From REEB95 sp963785735 (GTDB lineage: Bacteria > Pseudomonadota > Alphaproteobacteria > ATCC43930 > CGMCC-115725), in assembly GCA_963785735.1 (NCBI GenBank), contig CAWAWJ010000001.1:1240001-1304000 (forward strand): a stretch of DNA of 64,000 nucleotides. The letters are read 5' to 3'. Below the pieces are notes generated by a model. The model made no database searches. It worked only from the letters and a program-made list of their open reading frames with translations, and was not told where the DNA came from. Positions 9,653 to 17,124 of the stretch are shown here, one piece after another (the first letter of the stretch is position 1; each line of letters opens with the position of its first letter). The position numbers and the translations under genes were made by a program.

Positions 9653-10398
9653 CTTTTCTTTTTCCCGGATTTCTTCACGGTCTTCTTCACGGTCTTCTTC
9701 GCGGATTTCTTAGGGCCGGACTTGGTCGCTTTCTTTGCCTTTTTCTTACGCTTTGGCTTAGGCGGTTTCTTGGCCGCCGGCTTCTTGCCCCCCGATTTCT
9801 TATTGAGCCCGCGCAGCTCGGTGGCCGAGCTCGAATCGTATTTGGCCCAGAGGAAGACCCAGGCCGGCGGCTTCATCCGCGCCAGGCCCCGCGCCTTCGC
9901 CTTGTCGAGCCGCGCATGGGCGAAGCGCTTGGCGGCAAGCTCGGCCAAGGCGGCGCGGCAATAGCCGGGCCGCGCCAGCACCGCGATCGGCAATGTGGCG
10001 TAGATGTCGCGCCAATGCCCCCAATGCCTGATCTGCGCCAGATTGTCGGCGCCCATCAGCCAGACGAAACGCGTGCGCGGGAAAATGGCCGCAAGCGCGT
10101 TCACCGTGTCGCTGGTGAAATGCGTGCCGAGCCGGGTTTCGAGATCGAGCACGCGGATGCGCGGATGCTTGGCGAAAGCGGCCGCTGCCTTGAGCCGAAG
10201 CCCAAAGGGCGCCATGCCGGTTTCCGGCTTCAACGGGTTCTGCTCGGCCACCAGCCACCACACCTCGTCGAGCTTGAGGCGCTTCAACGCCTCGATGCTG
10301 ACATGGCGGTGGCCCTCATGGGCGGGGTTGAAGGAGCCGCCCAAAAGCCCGACGGCGCGGGCGGGCGGCTTGCCGATGCGAAGCGCGCGTGGAGTCAG
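9649..10398 (-). CDS. nadD: nicotinate-nucleotide adenylyltransferase with lysine-rich C-terminal tail
   Basis: NadD transfers AMP to nicotinate mononucleotide in NAD synthesis. The nucleotide-binding motif GGSFNPAHEGH, the VWWLVAEQNPLK loop, FVWLMGADNL and the C-terminal SSSATELR (ISSTxIR equivalent) are all present. About 46 further residues form a tail of which 23 are Lys, with Pro, Ala, Ser and Thr, resembling a histone H1 or nucleoid-protein tail; this is not part of the usual enzyme. The start is uncertain: no ATG, GTG or TTG lies between the proA stop and the core except a TTG inside GLLGG, so a CTG at 10398 overlapping the proA TGA is proposed. Confidence 0.88.
   Translation of the reverse strand: MTPRALRIGKPPARAVGLLGGSFNPAHEGHRHVSIEALKRLKLDEVWWLVAEQNPLKPETGMAPFGLRLKAAAAFAKHPRIRVLDLETRLGTHFTSDTVNALAAIFPRTRFVWLMGADNLAQIRHWGHWRDIYATLPIAVLARPGYCRAALAELAAKRFAHARLDKAKARGLARMKPPAWVFLWAKYDSSSATELRGLNKKSGGKKPAAKKPPKPKRKKKAKKATKSGPKKSAKKTVKKTVKKSGKKKR
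9671..9706. repeat. 12-bp tandem repeat in the nadD tail
   Basis: Two exact copies of TTCTTCACGGTC (9671-9682 and 9683-9694) are followed by a third diverged unit (9695-9706). They encode repeated Lys-Lys-Thr-Val blocks at the end of the lysine-rich NadD tail, suggesting the tail grew by slippage. Confidence 0.85.
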
Positions 10399-11676
10399 GG
10401 GCGCACCTGGCCGTCGCCGCGCACGACATATTTGAAGCTGGTCAGTTGCTCCGCGCCCACGGGCCCGCGCGGCGGCAGGCGCCCGGTCGAAATGCCGATT
10501 TCGGCGCCCATGCCGAACTCGCCGCCATCGGCGAACTGGGTCGAGGCGTTCAAGAGCACGATGGCGCTGTCCACGTTCTCCAGGAACCGCTCGGCCACCG
10601 CCTTGTCCTCGGTCACGATCGCGTCGGTGTGATGCGAGCCGTAATGGTTGATGTGGCGGATGGCCTCGTCCACGCCGTCCACGATTTTCACCGCCAGGAT
10701 GGCGTCGAGATATTCGGTGAACCAGTCCTTTTCGGTAGCCTGCTTGGCCTCCTTGTCGAGCGCGCGCACGGCCTCGTCGCCCCTGATCTCGCAACCCGCC
10801 TTGTGCAAATCCGCCAGGATGGGCGGCAACATTGTCTTGACGACCGCGCGATCGACCAGCAGCGTCTCGGCCGCGCCGCACACGCCGGTGCGCCGCATCT
10901 TGGCGTTCAATGCGATCTTCCGCGCCTTTTCCGCATCGGCCTGGGCGTGGATATAGACATGGCACATGCCTTCCAGATGCGCGATCACCGGCATGCGGCT
11001 TTCGCGCTGCACCCGCTCGATCAGCGAGCGCCCGCCGCGCGGCACGATCACGTCGATGAAATCGCTCGAAAGCATCAGGCCCACCGCGGCGCGGTCGGTG
11101 GTGGGGACGAGCTGCACCGCCGCCTTGGGCAAGCCCGCTTCTTCGAGCCCGGCTTCGATACAGGAAACGATCGCCTGCGAGGAATGAAAGCTTTCCGAGC
11201 CGCCGCGCAAAATGGCGGCGTTGCCGGAGCGGATGCAGAGGCCCCCGGCGTCGGATGTGACGTTCGGGCGCGATTCATAGACGATGCCGATGACGCCGAG
11301 CGGCACGCGCACGCGAGAAATCGACAGGCCGTTCGGGCGTTTCCATTCGGCCAGCACCGTGCCGACCGGGTCGGGCAGAGCGCGATACGTCCTCGAGCCC
11401 CTTGGCCATGGCTTCGACGCGGTCTTGGTCCAGCATCAGCCGGTCGGTCAAGGCGGGGGAGAGTTTCGCCTCCTTGGCGCCGGCGAGATCGCGCCGGTTG
11501 GCGGCGAGGATGGCCTTGCCTTGCCGGCGGAGAGCGGCCCCGGCGTGTTTCAAGGCCTCGGTGCGTTGTCCCGGCTTGGCGCGGGCGAGTTCGGCCGAAG
11601 CCGCGCGCGCCCCTTGGCAGAGGGCGCGCATCTGGGCTTCGAGCCCGGCTTCCGCCTTGCTCGCCGCCACTTTCAT
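10395..11676 (-). pseudogene. proA: glutamate-5-semialdehyde dehydrogenase (gamma-glutamyl phosphate reductase), frameshifted
   Basis: ProA reduces gamma-glutamyl phosphate to the semialdehyde in proline synthesis. The N-terminal part (from ATG 11676, overlapping the proB stop as ATGA) reads normally to GLEDVSR, then the frame breaks near 11377-11382; the rest continues in another frame as LPDPVGTVLAEWKRPNGL and on through RVPLGVIGIVYESRPNVT and MRRTGVCGAAETLL to a normal C-terminus. Removing one base (T on the minus strand at 11379) restores the expected D-V-S-R-L-P-D-P. There is no homopolymer or slippery heptamer at the break, so programmed frameshifting is unlikely; it is either a real inactivating insertion or a sequence error. 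Both halves are otherwise well conserved. Confidence 0.85.
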
Positions 11677-12788
11677 GTCAGCACCAGATCGTCGCGATGG
11701 ATCATCTCGTCGCGGCCACGGTAGCCGAGGATGGCCTCGATTTCACCGCTTTTATGCCCGGCGATGGATTTCGCGTCCTCGCTCGAATAGGCCGAAAGGC
11801 CGCGCGCCAGCTCCTTGCCGTCCTTCGACCGCACCGCCACCGCGTCGCCGCGCTGGAAGCTACCCTCGACCGACAAGACCCCGGCGGGCAGCAGGCTGGT
11901 GCCGCGCTTCAAGGCGGCGGCCGCGCCCGCGTCCACCACCAGCGCGCCCGAGAGCTTGACCGCGCCCGCGATCCAGCGCTTGCGCGCGGTCAGCGGATTG
12001 GCCGAGGGGATGAACCAGGTGGCGCGCGCGCCTCGATCGATGGCGGCGAGGGAATGGAGATCCTCGCCCTTGGCGATGACCATGCGGCAGCCGGCGGCAA
12101 GCGCGATGCGCGCCGCGGCGAGTTTCGTGACCATGCCGCCCGAGCTCGATCCCGGCGGCGCGTGGCCGGCCATGGCTTCGATCTCGGGCGTCAACTCGCG
12201 GATTTCGGGAATATGCGTGGCCTTGGGGTCGCGGCGCGGATCGGCGGTATAAAGCCCGTCGATGTCGGAAAGCAGCACCAGCGTGTCGGCGCTGATCATC
12301 TGCGCGACGCGGGCGGCGAGCCGGTCGTTGTCGCCAAAGCGTATTTCCGCCGTGGCCACGGTGTCGTTCTCGTTGATGACCGGCAGGGCTTTGAGCTTCA
12401 GCAATTCCTCGATGGTGGCGCGGGCGTTCAGATGCCGGCGGCGCTCCTCGGTGTCGTCGGGGGTGAGCAGGATCTGCGCCACGGTGACCCCAAAGCGCGC
12501 GGCCACATCCTGATAGGCATGGGCGAGGCGCAGCTGCCCAGCCGAGGCGGCGGCCTGTTTTTCCTCGAGCTTCAGCGGGCCCGAGGCCAGGCCCAAGGGA
12601 CGCCGCCCCACCGCCACCGCGCCCGAGGTGACGATCAGCACCTCCTGGCCGAGCGACCGGCACTGGACGACATCTTCAATGAGCGCTTCGAGCCAGGGGC
12701 GGTTGATTTCGCCGGTCGCTTCATCGACCAGCAAGGCCGAGCCTATTTTTACGATCAGCCGGCGGGAGGCGGCGACTTTCTCGCTCAT
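11673..12788 (-). CDS. proB: glutamate 5-kinase
   Basis: This 371-residue enzyme phosphorylates glutamate at the gamma-carboxyl group, the first step of proline synthesis, and is normally feedback-inhibited by proline. An amino-acid kinase domain fills the first 260 residues (VKIGSALLVD, VTSGAVAVG, INENDTVAT, LLSDIDGLYTADP, GGMVTKLAAARIA) and a PUA domain the rest. The ATG at 12788 overlaps the obgE stop as ATGA, and the stop overlaps the proA start as ATGA, so obgE-proB-proA are translationally coupled. Confidence 0.96.
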   Translation of the reverse strand: MSEKVAASRRLIVKIGSALLVDEATGEINRPWLEALIEDVVQCRSLGQEVLIVTSGAVAVGRRPLGLASGPLKLEEKQAAASAGQLRLAHAYQDVAARFGVTVAQILLTPDDTEERRRHLNARATIEELLKLKALPVINENDTVATAEIRFGDNDRLAARVAQMISADTLVLLSDIDGLYTADPRRDPKATHIPEIRELTPEIEAMAGHAPPGSSSGGMVTKLAAARIALAAGCRMVIAKGEDLHSLAAIDRGARATWFIPSANPLTARKRWIAGAVKLSGALVVDAGAAAALKRGTSLLPAGVLSVEGSFQRGDAVAVRSKDGKELARGLSAYSSEDAKSIAGHKSGEIEAILGYRGRDEMIHRDDLVLT

Positions 12789-13831
12789 GACGCCGCCCGG
12801 GTTTTGACGGTTGCGCGGGCGGCGGAAAGCCCCTCCGCCTTGCGCGCCTTGCGGATGATTTTGAGCACCGCCGCCATGGCTTCTTTCACGCCTTCGCCCG
12901 AGACGCCCGACATCACCATGACGGTGCCGGCGCCGGCGCGTTTCAACGCGGCGCGTTTTTGCGCCATCTCCTTCTTGTCGACCGCGTCCGATTTGTTGAG
13001 CGCGACGATTTCGGGTTTCTTGGTGAGGCCCGCGCCATAGGCCTTCAATTCGCCGCGGATGGTTTTCCACGCGCCCGTCACGTCCTCCAAGGTCGCGTCG
13101 ATCAGATGCAGGATCACGGCGCAGCGTTCGACATGGCCCAGGAAACGGTGGCCGAGGCCCACGCCCTCGCTCGCGCCCTCGATGAGGCCCGGCAGATCGG
13201 CCAGCACGAATTCCTCGTCGCGGGACCGAACCACGCCCAATTGCGGTTTGAGCGTGGTGAAGGGATAGCCCGCGATCTTGGGCTTGGCTTTGGAGGTCGC
13301 GGCCAGAAGCGTCGATTTCCCGGCATTGGGCAATCCCACCAGCCCGGCATCGGCGATGAGCTTCAGGCGCAGCCAGACCCAGCGCTCGGCCCCGGGCCAG
13401 CCCTTGCCGTAACGGCGGGGCGAGCGGTTGGTGGCGCTTTTGTAATGGGTGTTGCCGAAGCCGCCATCGCCGCCCTTCAGAAACACATGACGCTCGCCGG
13501 GTTTCCGCAAATCCATCAGCACGGTCTCGTTGTCCTCGTCGAGTATCTCGGTGCCCGCCGGCACGCGCAGAACGATCGATTCGCCGTCGGCGCCGGAGCG
13601 GTTGGCGCCCGCGCCGGGCCGGCCGCTTTGCGCCTTGAAATGCTGCTGGTAGCGGTAATCGATGAGGGTGTTGAGATTGGCGACGCATTCGATCACCACG
13701 TCGCCGCCGCGCCCGCCATTGCCGCCGTCGGGCCCGCCATATTCGATGAATTTCTCGCGGCGAAAGCTCGCCGTGCCCGGCCCGCCATGGCCGCTTTTGA
13801 CGAAGATCTTGGCTTGATCGAGGAATTTCAT
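12785..13831 (-). CDS. obgE: Obg GTPase (CgtA)
   Basis: This 348-residue GTPase takes part in 50S ribosome assembly and stringent control. The glycine-rich Obg domain covers residues 1-158 (MKFLDQAKIFVKSGHGG, GGPDGGNGGRGGDV) and the G domain follows with P-loop GLPNAGKST, DLPGLIEGA and NKSD. The optional C-terminal OCT domain seen in some species is absent; the protein ends shortly after the G domain, as in many alphaproteobacteria. It is separated from rpmA by a strong terminator, so it needs its own promoter. Confidence 0.96.
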   Translation of the reverse strand: MKFLDQAKIFVKSGHGGPGTASFRREKFIEYGGPDGGNGGRGGDVVIECVANLNTLIDYRYQQHFKAQSGRPGAGANRSGADGESIVLRVPAGTEILDEDNETVLMDLRKPGERHVFLKGGDGGFGNTHYKSATNRSPRRYGKGWPGAERWVWLRLKLIADAGLVGLPNAGKSTLLAATSKAKPKIAGYPFTTLKPQLGVVRSRDEEFVLADLPGLIEGASEGVGLGHRFLGHVERCAVILHLIDATLEDVTGAWKTIRGELKAYGAGLTKKPEIVALNKSDAVDKKEMAQKRAALKRAGAGTVMVMSGVSGEGVKEAMAAVLKIIRKARKAEGLSAARATVKTRAAS

Positions 13832-13863
13832 GGCCGGATGCCTTGGCCGAGAGAGGGGACACG

Positions 13864-13892
13864 AAAAAGGGGGAATGCAGACATTCCCCCTT
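13864..13892 (-). terminator. Rho-independent terminator after rpmA
   Basis: On the minus strand an 11-base stem (AAGGGGGAATG / CATTCCCCCTT) with a 4-base loop is followed directly by a run of T (complement of the A-run at 13864-13868). It lies between the rpmA stop and the obgE start and should end the rplU-rpmA transcript. Confidence 0.88.
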
Positions 13893-13926
13893 CGCGTGTC
13901 ACGCCTTGGTCTCGCGCGCCTGGGGG

Positions 13927-14199
13927 TTAATCCGCGGCTTCCGGCGGAGCGGGCGAAACGGAGACATAAGTGCGGCCGCCGCTGGTGGTGTGGAATTGCA
14001 CCGCGCCCTCGGCCAAGGCGAAGAGGGTGTGGTCGCGCCCGATGCCGACATTGCGGCCGGGATGGAATTTGGTGCCGCGCTGGCGCACCAGGATGTTGCC
14101 GGGCACCACGGCTTCGCCGCCGCCGCGCTTGAGGCCTAGACGGCGCCCTTGCGAATCGCGCCCGTTGCGCGAAGAGCCGCCTGCTTTCTTATGCGCCAT
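13927..14199 (-). CDS. rpmA: 50S ribosomal protein L27
   Basis: This 90-residue ribosomal protein has the flexible N-terminal tail (MAHKKAGGSSRNGRDS) that reaches the peptidyl-transferase centre, then GVKRG-like GLKRGGGEAVVPGNILVRQR and GTKFHPGRNVGIGRDHTLFA. It follows rplU by 17 bases, the standard pair. The last dozen residues are Ala/Pro-rich and variable, as is usual. Confidence 0.97.
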   Translation of the reverse strand: MAHKKAGGSSRNGRDSQGRRLGLKRGGGEAVVPGNILVRQRGTKFHPGRNVGIGRDHTLFALAEGAVQFHTTSGGRTYVSVSPAPPEAAD

Positions 14200-14216
14200 C
14201 GCTCAATCCCCTTGGT

Positions 14217-14534
14217 TCAACCGGCGCGGATGCCGGTGATGCGCAGCACGGTCAGCGCCTGGCGGTGGCCGCGCTTGCGGCGGTAATTGTGGCGGCGCTT
14301 TTTCTTGAAGATGATGACCTTGTCGTCGAGCTTCTGTTCCAGCACTTGCGCCGTGACCGAGGCGCCCTTGATGAGCGGTAGGCCCGCCTTGGCCTCTTTG
14401 CCCTCGTCGCCGACCATCAGCACTTCCTCGAGCGTGACCGACGAGCCCGGCTCGGCCGCGAGCTTCTCGACGAAGATCACGTCGTCCTTGGCGACTCGAT
14501 ATTGTTTTCCGCCGGTGCGGATGACAGCGTACAT
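14217..14534 (-). CDS. rplU: 50S ribosomal protein L21
   Basis: This 105-residue protein binds 23S rRNA domain I. It is recognised by MYAVIRTGGKQYRV at the N-terminus and FKKKRRHNYRRKRGHRQ near the end. The ATG at 14534 is chosen because it begins the conserved sequence; the frame stays open upstream but that part coincides with the mRNA leader and promoter. It is transcribed from the strong promoter at 14593-14620 with a hairpin at the transcript start. Confidence 0.97.
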   Translation of the reverse strand: MYAVIRTGGKQYRVAKDDVIFVEKLAAEPGSSVTLEEVLMVGDEGKEAKAGLPLIKGASVTAQVLEQKLDDKVIIFKKKRRHNYRRKRGHRQALTVLRITGIRAG

Positions 14535-14561
14535 GGGTCGGGCCCTGGCCTGGAAAATCGA

Positions 14562-14584
14562 ACGGACGGCCTCGTGCCGTCCGT
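14562..14584 (-). promoter_or_regulatory. 5'-terminal hairpin in the rplU leader
   Basis: A perfect 9-base inverted repeat (ACGGACGGC / GCCGTCCGT) with a 5-base loop lies 28 bases before the rplU ATG and begins within a few bases of the start point expected from the promoter just upstream. A run of T (in TCGATTTTCC) follows. It may stabilise the mRNA or act as a ribosomal-protein autoregulatory leader; this function is inferred. Confidence 0.6.
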
Positions 14585-14592
14585 GGGCTGCG

Positions 14593-14620
14593 ACTATAGC
14601 CGCAAAGCACGGCCTGTCAA
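14593..14620 (-). promoter_or_regulatory. sigma-70-type promoter for rplU-rpmA
   Basis: On the minus strand a perfect TTGACA (-35, 14620-14615) is separated by 16 bases from TATAGT (-10, 14598-14593). The expected start point is near 14586, just before the leader hairpin of rplU. Confidence 0.8.
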
Positions 14621-14675
14621 CGGTTTTGCGCCCCAAACGGGCGGTTTATCGAGGGATTGCCGGGGGTTAGGCGGG

Positions 14676-14705
14676 TTGCGGGCGGGACGGCGCTTGCGCT
14701 AGGCT
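14676..14705 (+). promoter_or_regulatory. possible promoter for tRNA-Ser
   Basis: TTGCGG (14676-14681), an 18-base spacer and TAGGCT (14700-14705) sit 28 bases before the tRNA, followed by a GC-rich discriminator. The match is modest, but the position and the GC-rich start region suit a stable-RNA promoter. Confidence 0.4.
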
Positions 14706-14733
14706 CCGCGCCCCTGAGACGCGGGCCAGACAC

Positions 14734-14823
<90 letters not shown>

Positions 14824-14923
14824 TATTTTTTTACTTCTAAATAAGTTGATGCTTAGACGACACCATGAGCTATCGCCAAAGGCGAAAATGGCTTCAACAG
14901 CCTGCTAGTACCGGAGGTTCCTT

Positions 14924-15844
14924 ATGAACCAGACACTTCGGCCTCAACCTCTATTGTCGGAGGTGTTGCCCGGTGCACTGACGCTGGGCCTGATTTTGTA
15001 TGTTATTGCCGTGAAGGATACTGCCCTAGTAGATCGGGCGCTGCAATTGGACGCAGCACAATCGACAATAGCAGCGGGCGCATTCCTCCTGGGCTCTTGG
15101 ATGGTTGGTACGTTCTTAGATTCAGTGCGCAATCTCCTTGAGCACCGTTGGGACCATCTATACGGCCCGCTTTACTGGAATTTTTTCTTCTACGGGGCGC
15201 GGGATAAAGTTGCTCAGTTAGATGAACATTATTTCGCATACTATACAGCGAAGGCAAACTACGTAATTGGACTGTTGGCGTGGCTACTCTTTTTTTGCGG
15301 GCTCTCGTTTTTGGGTCTGCTTTGCGCCGCCATCGTCAGCGGCATCCTTATCGCAGGGGTCTGCTTGGTCGATGCCTTTCTGTTGAGAAAAGAGATCAAA
15401 ACGCTCCTTCAATACCCCACGGGTCAACCCCATACCCAGCTCGCTCATACCGGTGTCTACACTAGGTTGGCACCGTCACCGACATTTCCAGGAATCGGCG
15501 TCTTCGCGATCCGGGATATTCCTGCGGGGAGAAATGTTTTCGCTGGGGACGACAACGAAATGAGGGAGATCGATAGTAATGATCTCAAAAATCTCGAACC
15601 TGAGATAACGAGGTTGTACTGCGATTTCTGCGTGTTTAAAGACGGAAAGATCAGAGGGCCGACGAACTTTAACAATCTGACGGTAGGTTGGTATCTTAAC
15701 CACTCACCCAAGCCGAATGTTCGATGCGACGAGGAATACGACTTCATTTCGTTGCGCGAAATCAAGAAAGGTGAGGAGCTAACCGTAGACTATTCGAAGT
15801 ATGACGATCGCCCGCCCCCTGGTAGTAAAAAAAGACGCAAGTGA
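14924..15844 (+). CDS. membrane-anchored SET-domain protein
   Basis: This 306-residue protein joins about four predicted membrane helices (near residues 15-30, 48-66, 112-130, 131-150) to a C-terminal SET domain (about 176-293). All three core SET motifs are intact: the GIGVFA start (190-195), YLNHSPKPN (257-265, the NHSxxPN pseudoknot motif) and GEELTVDYS (283-291). A basic tail (GSKKRRK) ends the protein. SET enzymes methylate lysines with S-adenosylmethionine, so a membrane-tethered protein methyltransferase facing the cytoplasm is inferred. The start follows a strong GGAGG. Base composition is lower in GC than its neighbours (32 of 60 in row 15001 against 43 of 60 in row 16501), and the gene lies next to a tRNA, both suggesting transfer. 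The target is unknown. Confidence 0.75.
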   Translation: MNQTLRPQPLLSEVLPGALTLGLILYVIAVKDTALVDRALQLDAAQSTIAAGAFLLGSWMVGTFLDSVRNLLEHRWDHLYGPLYWNFFFYGARDKVAQLDEHYFAYYTAKANYVIGLLAWLLFFCGLSFLGLLCAAIVSGILIAGVCLVDAFLLRKEIKTLLQYPTGQPHTQLAHTGVYTRLAPSPTFPGIGVFAIRDIPAGRNVFAGDDNEMREIDSNDLKNLEPEITRLYCDFCVFKDGKIRGPTNFNNLTVGWYLNHSPKPNVRCDEEYDFISLREIKKGEELTVDYSKYDDRPPPGSKKRRK

Positions 15845-16059
15845 TCCCAATTGACTTGGTCAAGCAAGCGTCGTCCTCCGTTCACACCAGCTTGCCAATT
15901 CGGGCTTCGAGCGGGCTCCAGGCCTGGTTGCCGTAAGTCCCTTTCCGAGCCGCGCGTCGGCCAAGGCTCGCTTGCGGACCGCAAGCGCATCCGTCTATCT
16001 GGTACTCCAATCAGCCCGTCGCGGCGTTTCAATTCCCGCGCTCGGCGCCCAGGATCTCG

Positions 16060-16635
16060 ATGGCATCGAAATTTCATCGCGGCGCGGTTGCCTATACGCA
16101 AAAGGGGCAGCGCTACATCGTCGACGATGTCGAGGAGGGTGTCGTCTATTGCTCCACCGAGAGCGGCGCCGAAACCGAATTTTCGGAAGCGAGCCTGCTG
16201 ACCGAAACGGAATGGGCGGCCCGGCTCGACAGCAAAAAAGGCTTGATCTACGCCCGGCTGAAACAGGGCCGGCTCTATACCATGCCCCCGGCCAAGGTCG
16301 ATCGCGCGGCCGCGGAACAGATGCTTGCGAAAGTCGAGCGGCTGAAGTCCGGGATGCTCGATTTCACGGCTTTTACCGTGGCATCGCGGACCCTGGCCGA
16401 GACCGGCGATGCGGACCAGGCGGCCGAGCTGTCGATTGTCCAATGCCGCGCGATATTCGATGCGGCGAAACCCGAGCTTCGCGCCAGCTTGCTGGCCGCA
16501 ATCATCGACGCGCCGGTGGCGGCGCTGGTCGGCGCCGGAAGGCTGGGGGACAACCTCATGCGCGCGATGCTCGACAAGGGCATGGCCGAACACGCCGACG
16601 CCTTCGAGAAATTCAGCGAACGCCGGCGCGATTAG
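16060..16635 (+). CDS. hypothetical protein
   Basis: This 191-residue protein is not recognised. The N-terminal 60 residues (HRGAVAYTQKGQRYIVDDV, then GVVYCSTESG) look like a small beta domain; the middle has MLAKVERLKSG and a helical, Ala/Leu-rich remainder with GDADQAAELSIVQCRAIF and RASLLAAIIDAPVAALVGAG. There is no signal peptide or membrane helix. An AGGA element sits at the right distance before the ATG. GC content matches the chromosome, so it is outside the transferred SET gene. A GC hairpin (16720-16735) lies after it. Confidence 0.55.
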   Translation: MASKFHRGAVAYTQKGQRYIVDDVEEGVVYCSTESGAETEFSEASLLTETEWAARLDSKKGLIYARLKQGRLYTMPPAKVDRAAAEQMLAKVERLKSGMLDFTAFTVASRTLAETGDADQAAELSIVQCRAIFDAAKPELRASLLAAIIDAPVAALVGAGRLGDNLMRAMLDKGMAEHADAFEKFSERRRD

Positions 16636-16719
16636 GGCGGCGGATTGTTCGATCCGGCAATACCCGGAAGGCGCCCGAATAGGGAAAGTGCAGAGATTTC
16701 GCGGCTTCCTGCAAAGCCG

Positions 16720-16735
16720 GGGCGCGCGGGCGCCC
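16720..16735 (+). terminator. possible hairpin terminator before the polyene cluster
   Basis: GGGCGC / GCGCCC form a 6-base stem with a 4-base loop downstream of the hypothetical gene and just before the promoter-like sequence of the next operon. There is no long T-run (CATAACGG follows), so confidence is low. Confidence 0.35.
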
Positions 16736-16747
16736 TCATAACGGTCT

Positions 16748-16775
16748 TTTACAATTCACGGTCCGGTGGGATACT
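16748..16775 (+). promoter_or_regulatory. sigma-70-type promoter for the aryl-polyene operon
   Basis: TTTACA (16748-16753), a 16-base spacer and GATACT (16770-16775) resemble the -35 and -10 hexamers (5 of 6 and 4 of 6 matches). They lie 73 bases before the acyl carrier protein ATG in the gap that precedes eleven tightly linked genes. Confidence 0.5.
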
Positions 16776-16848
16776 AGGCGCATCCTATGATCCACCCACG
16801 CAGGCGGGGGCGCCTCGGCCTTTCCGCTCCCTTTGGTTTTGGGGTGTT

Positions 16849-17124
16849 ATGTCCGACGAAACTTCCCGATCCGAGCAGGAACTCGCGCTTTCGAGCCTGA
16901 TCATCACCACCCTCAATCTGGAAATGCAGCCTTCGGACATCGATCCCGAGGCGCCGCTTTTCGGCGAGGGGCTGGGCTTGGATTCGATCGACATTCTCGA
17001 AATCGCGCTCGCCATCTCCAAGACCTACGGCATCAAGCTGCGCTCGGACGACAAGAGCAACGAGCGCATCTTCAATTCCCTGCGCAGCCTGAACCGTCAC
17101 ATCTGGCAAAACCGGCCGAAGTGA
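16849..17124 (+). CDS. acyl carrier protein of the aryl-polyene cluster
   Basis: This 91-residue carrier holds growing acyl chains on phosphopantetheine. The attachment Ser lies in GLGLDSIDILEIALAI, the usual (D)S(I/L) motif with a hydrophobic following helix. It starts the operon and overlaps the next gene as GTGA. In characterised aryl-polyene clusters (APE type) ACP genes stand next to a COG4648 membrane protein and an AMP ligase exactly as here. Only one ACP is seen, whereas those clusters usually have two. Confidence 0.9.
   Translation: MSDETSRSEQELALSSLIITTLNLEMQPSDIDPEAPLFGEGLGLDSIDILEIALAISKTYGIKLRSDDKSNERIFNSLRSLNRHIWQNRPK

Noticed and set aside
11370..11390. Programmed ribosomal frameshift in proA
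   Set aside because: No slippery sequence, internal Shine-Dalgarno element or obvious pseudoknot is visible, and proA is not known to use one.
15851..15863. TTGAC-TTG-GTCAA inverted repeat after the SET gene
   Set aside because: Short and without T-run or neighbouring promoter elements; it may be chance, so it is not listed as a feature.
15985..16060. A tRNA-like T arm (TTCAATT with flanking GC bases) at the far side of the SET gene
   Set aside because: The flanking bases do not pair as a T stem and no acceptor or anticodon arm was found.
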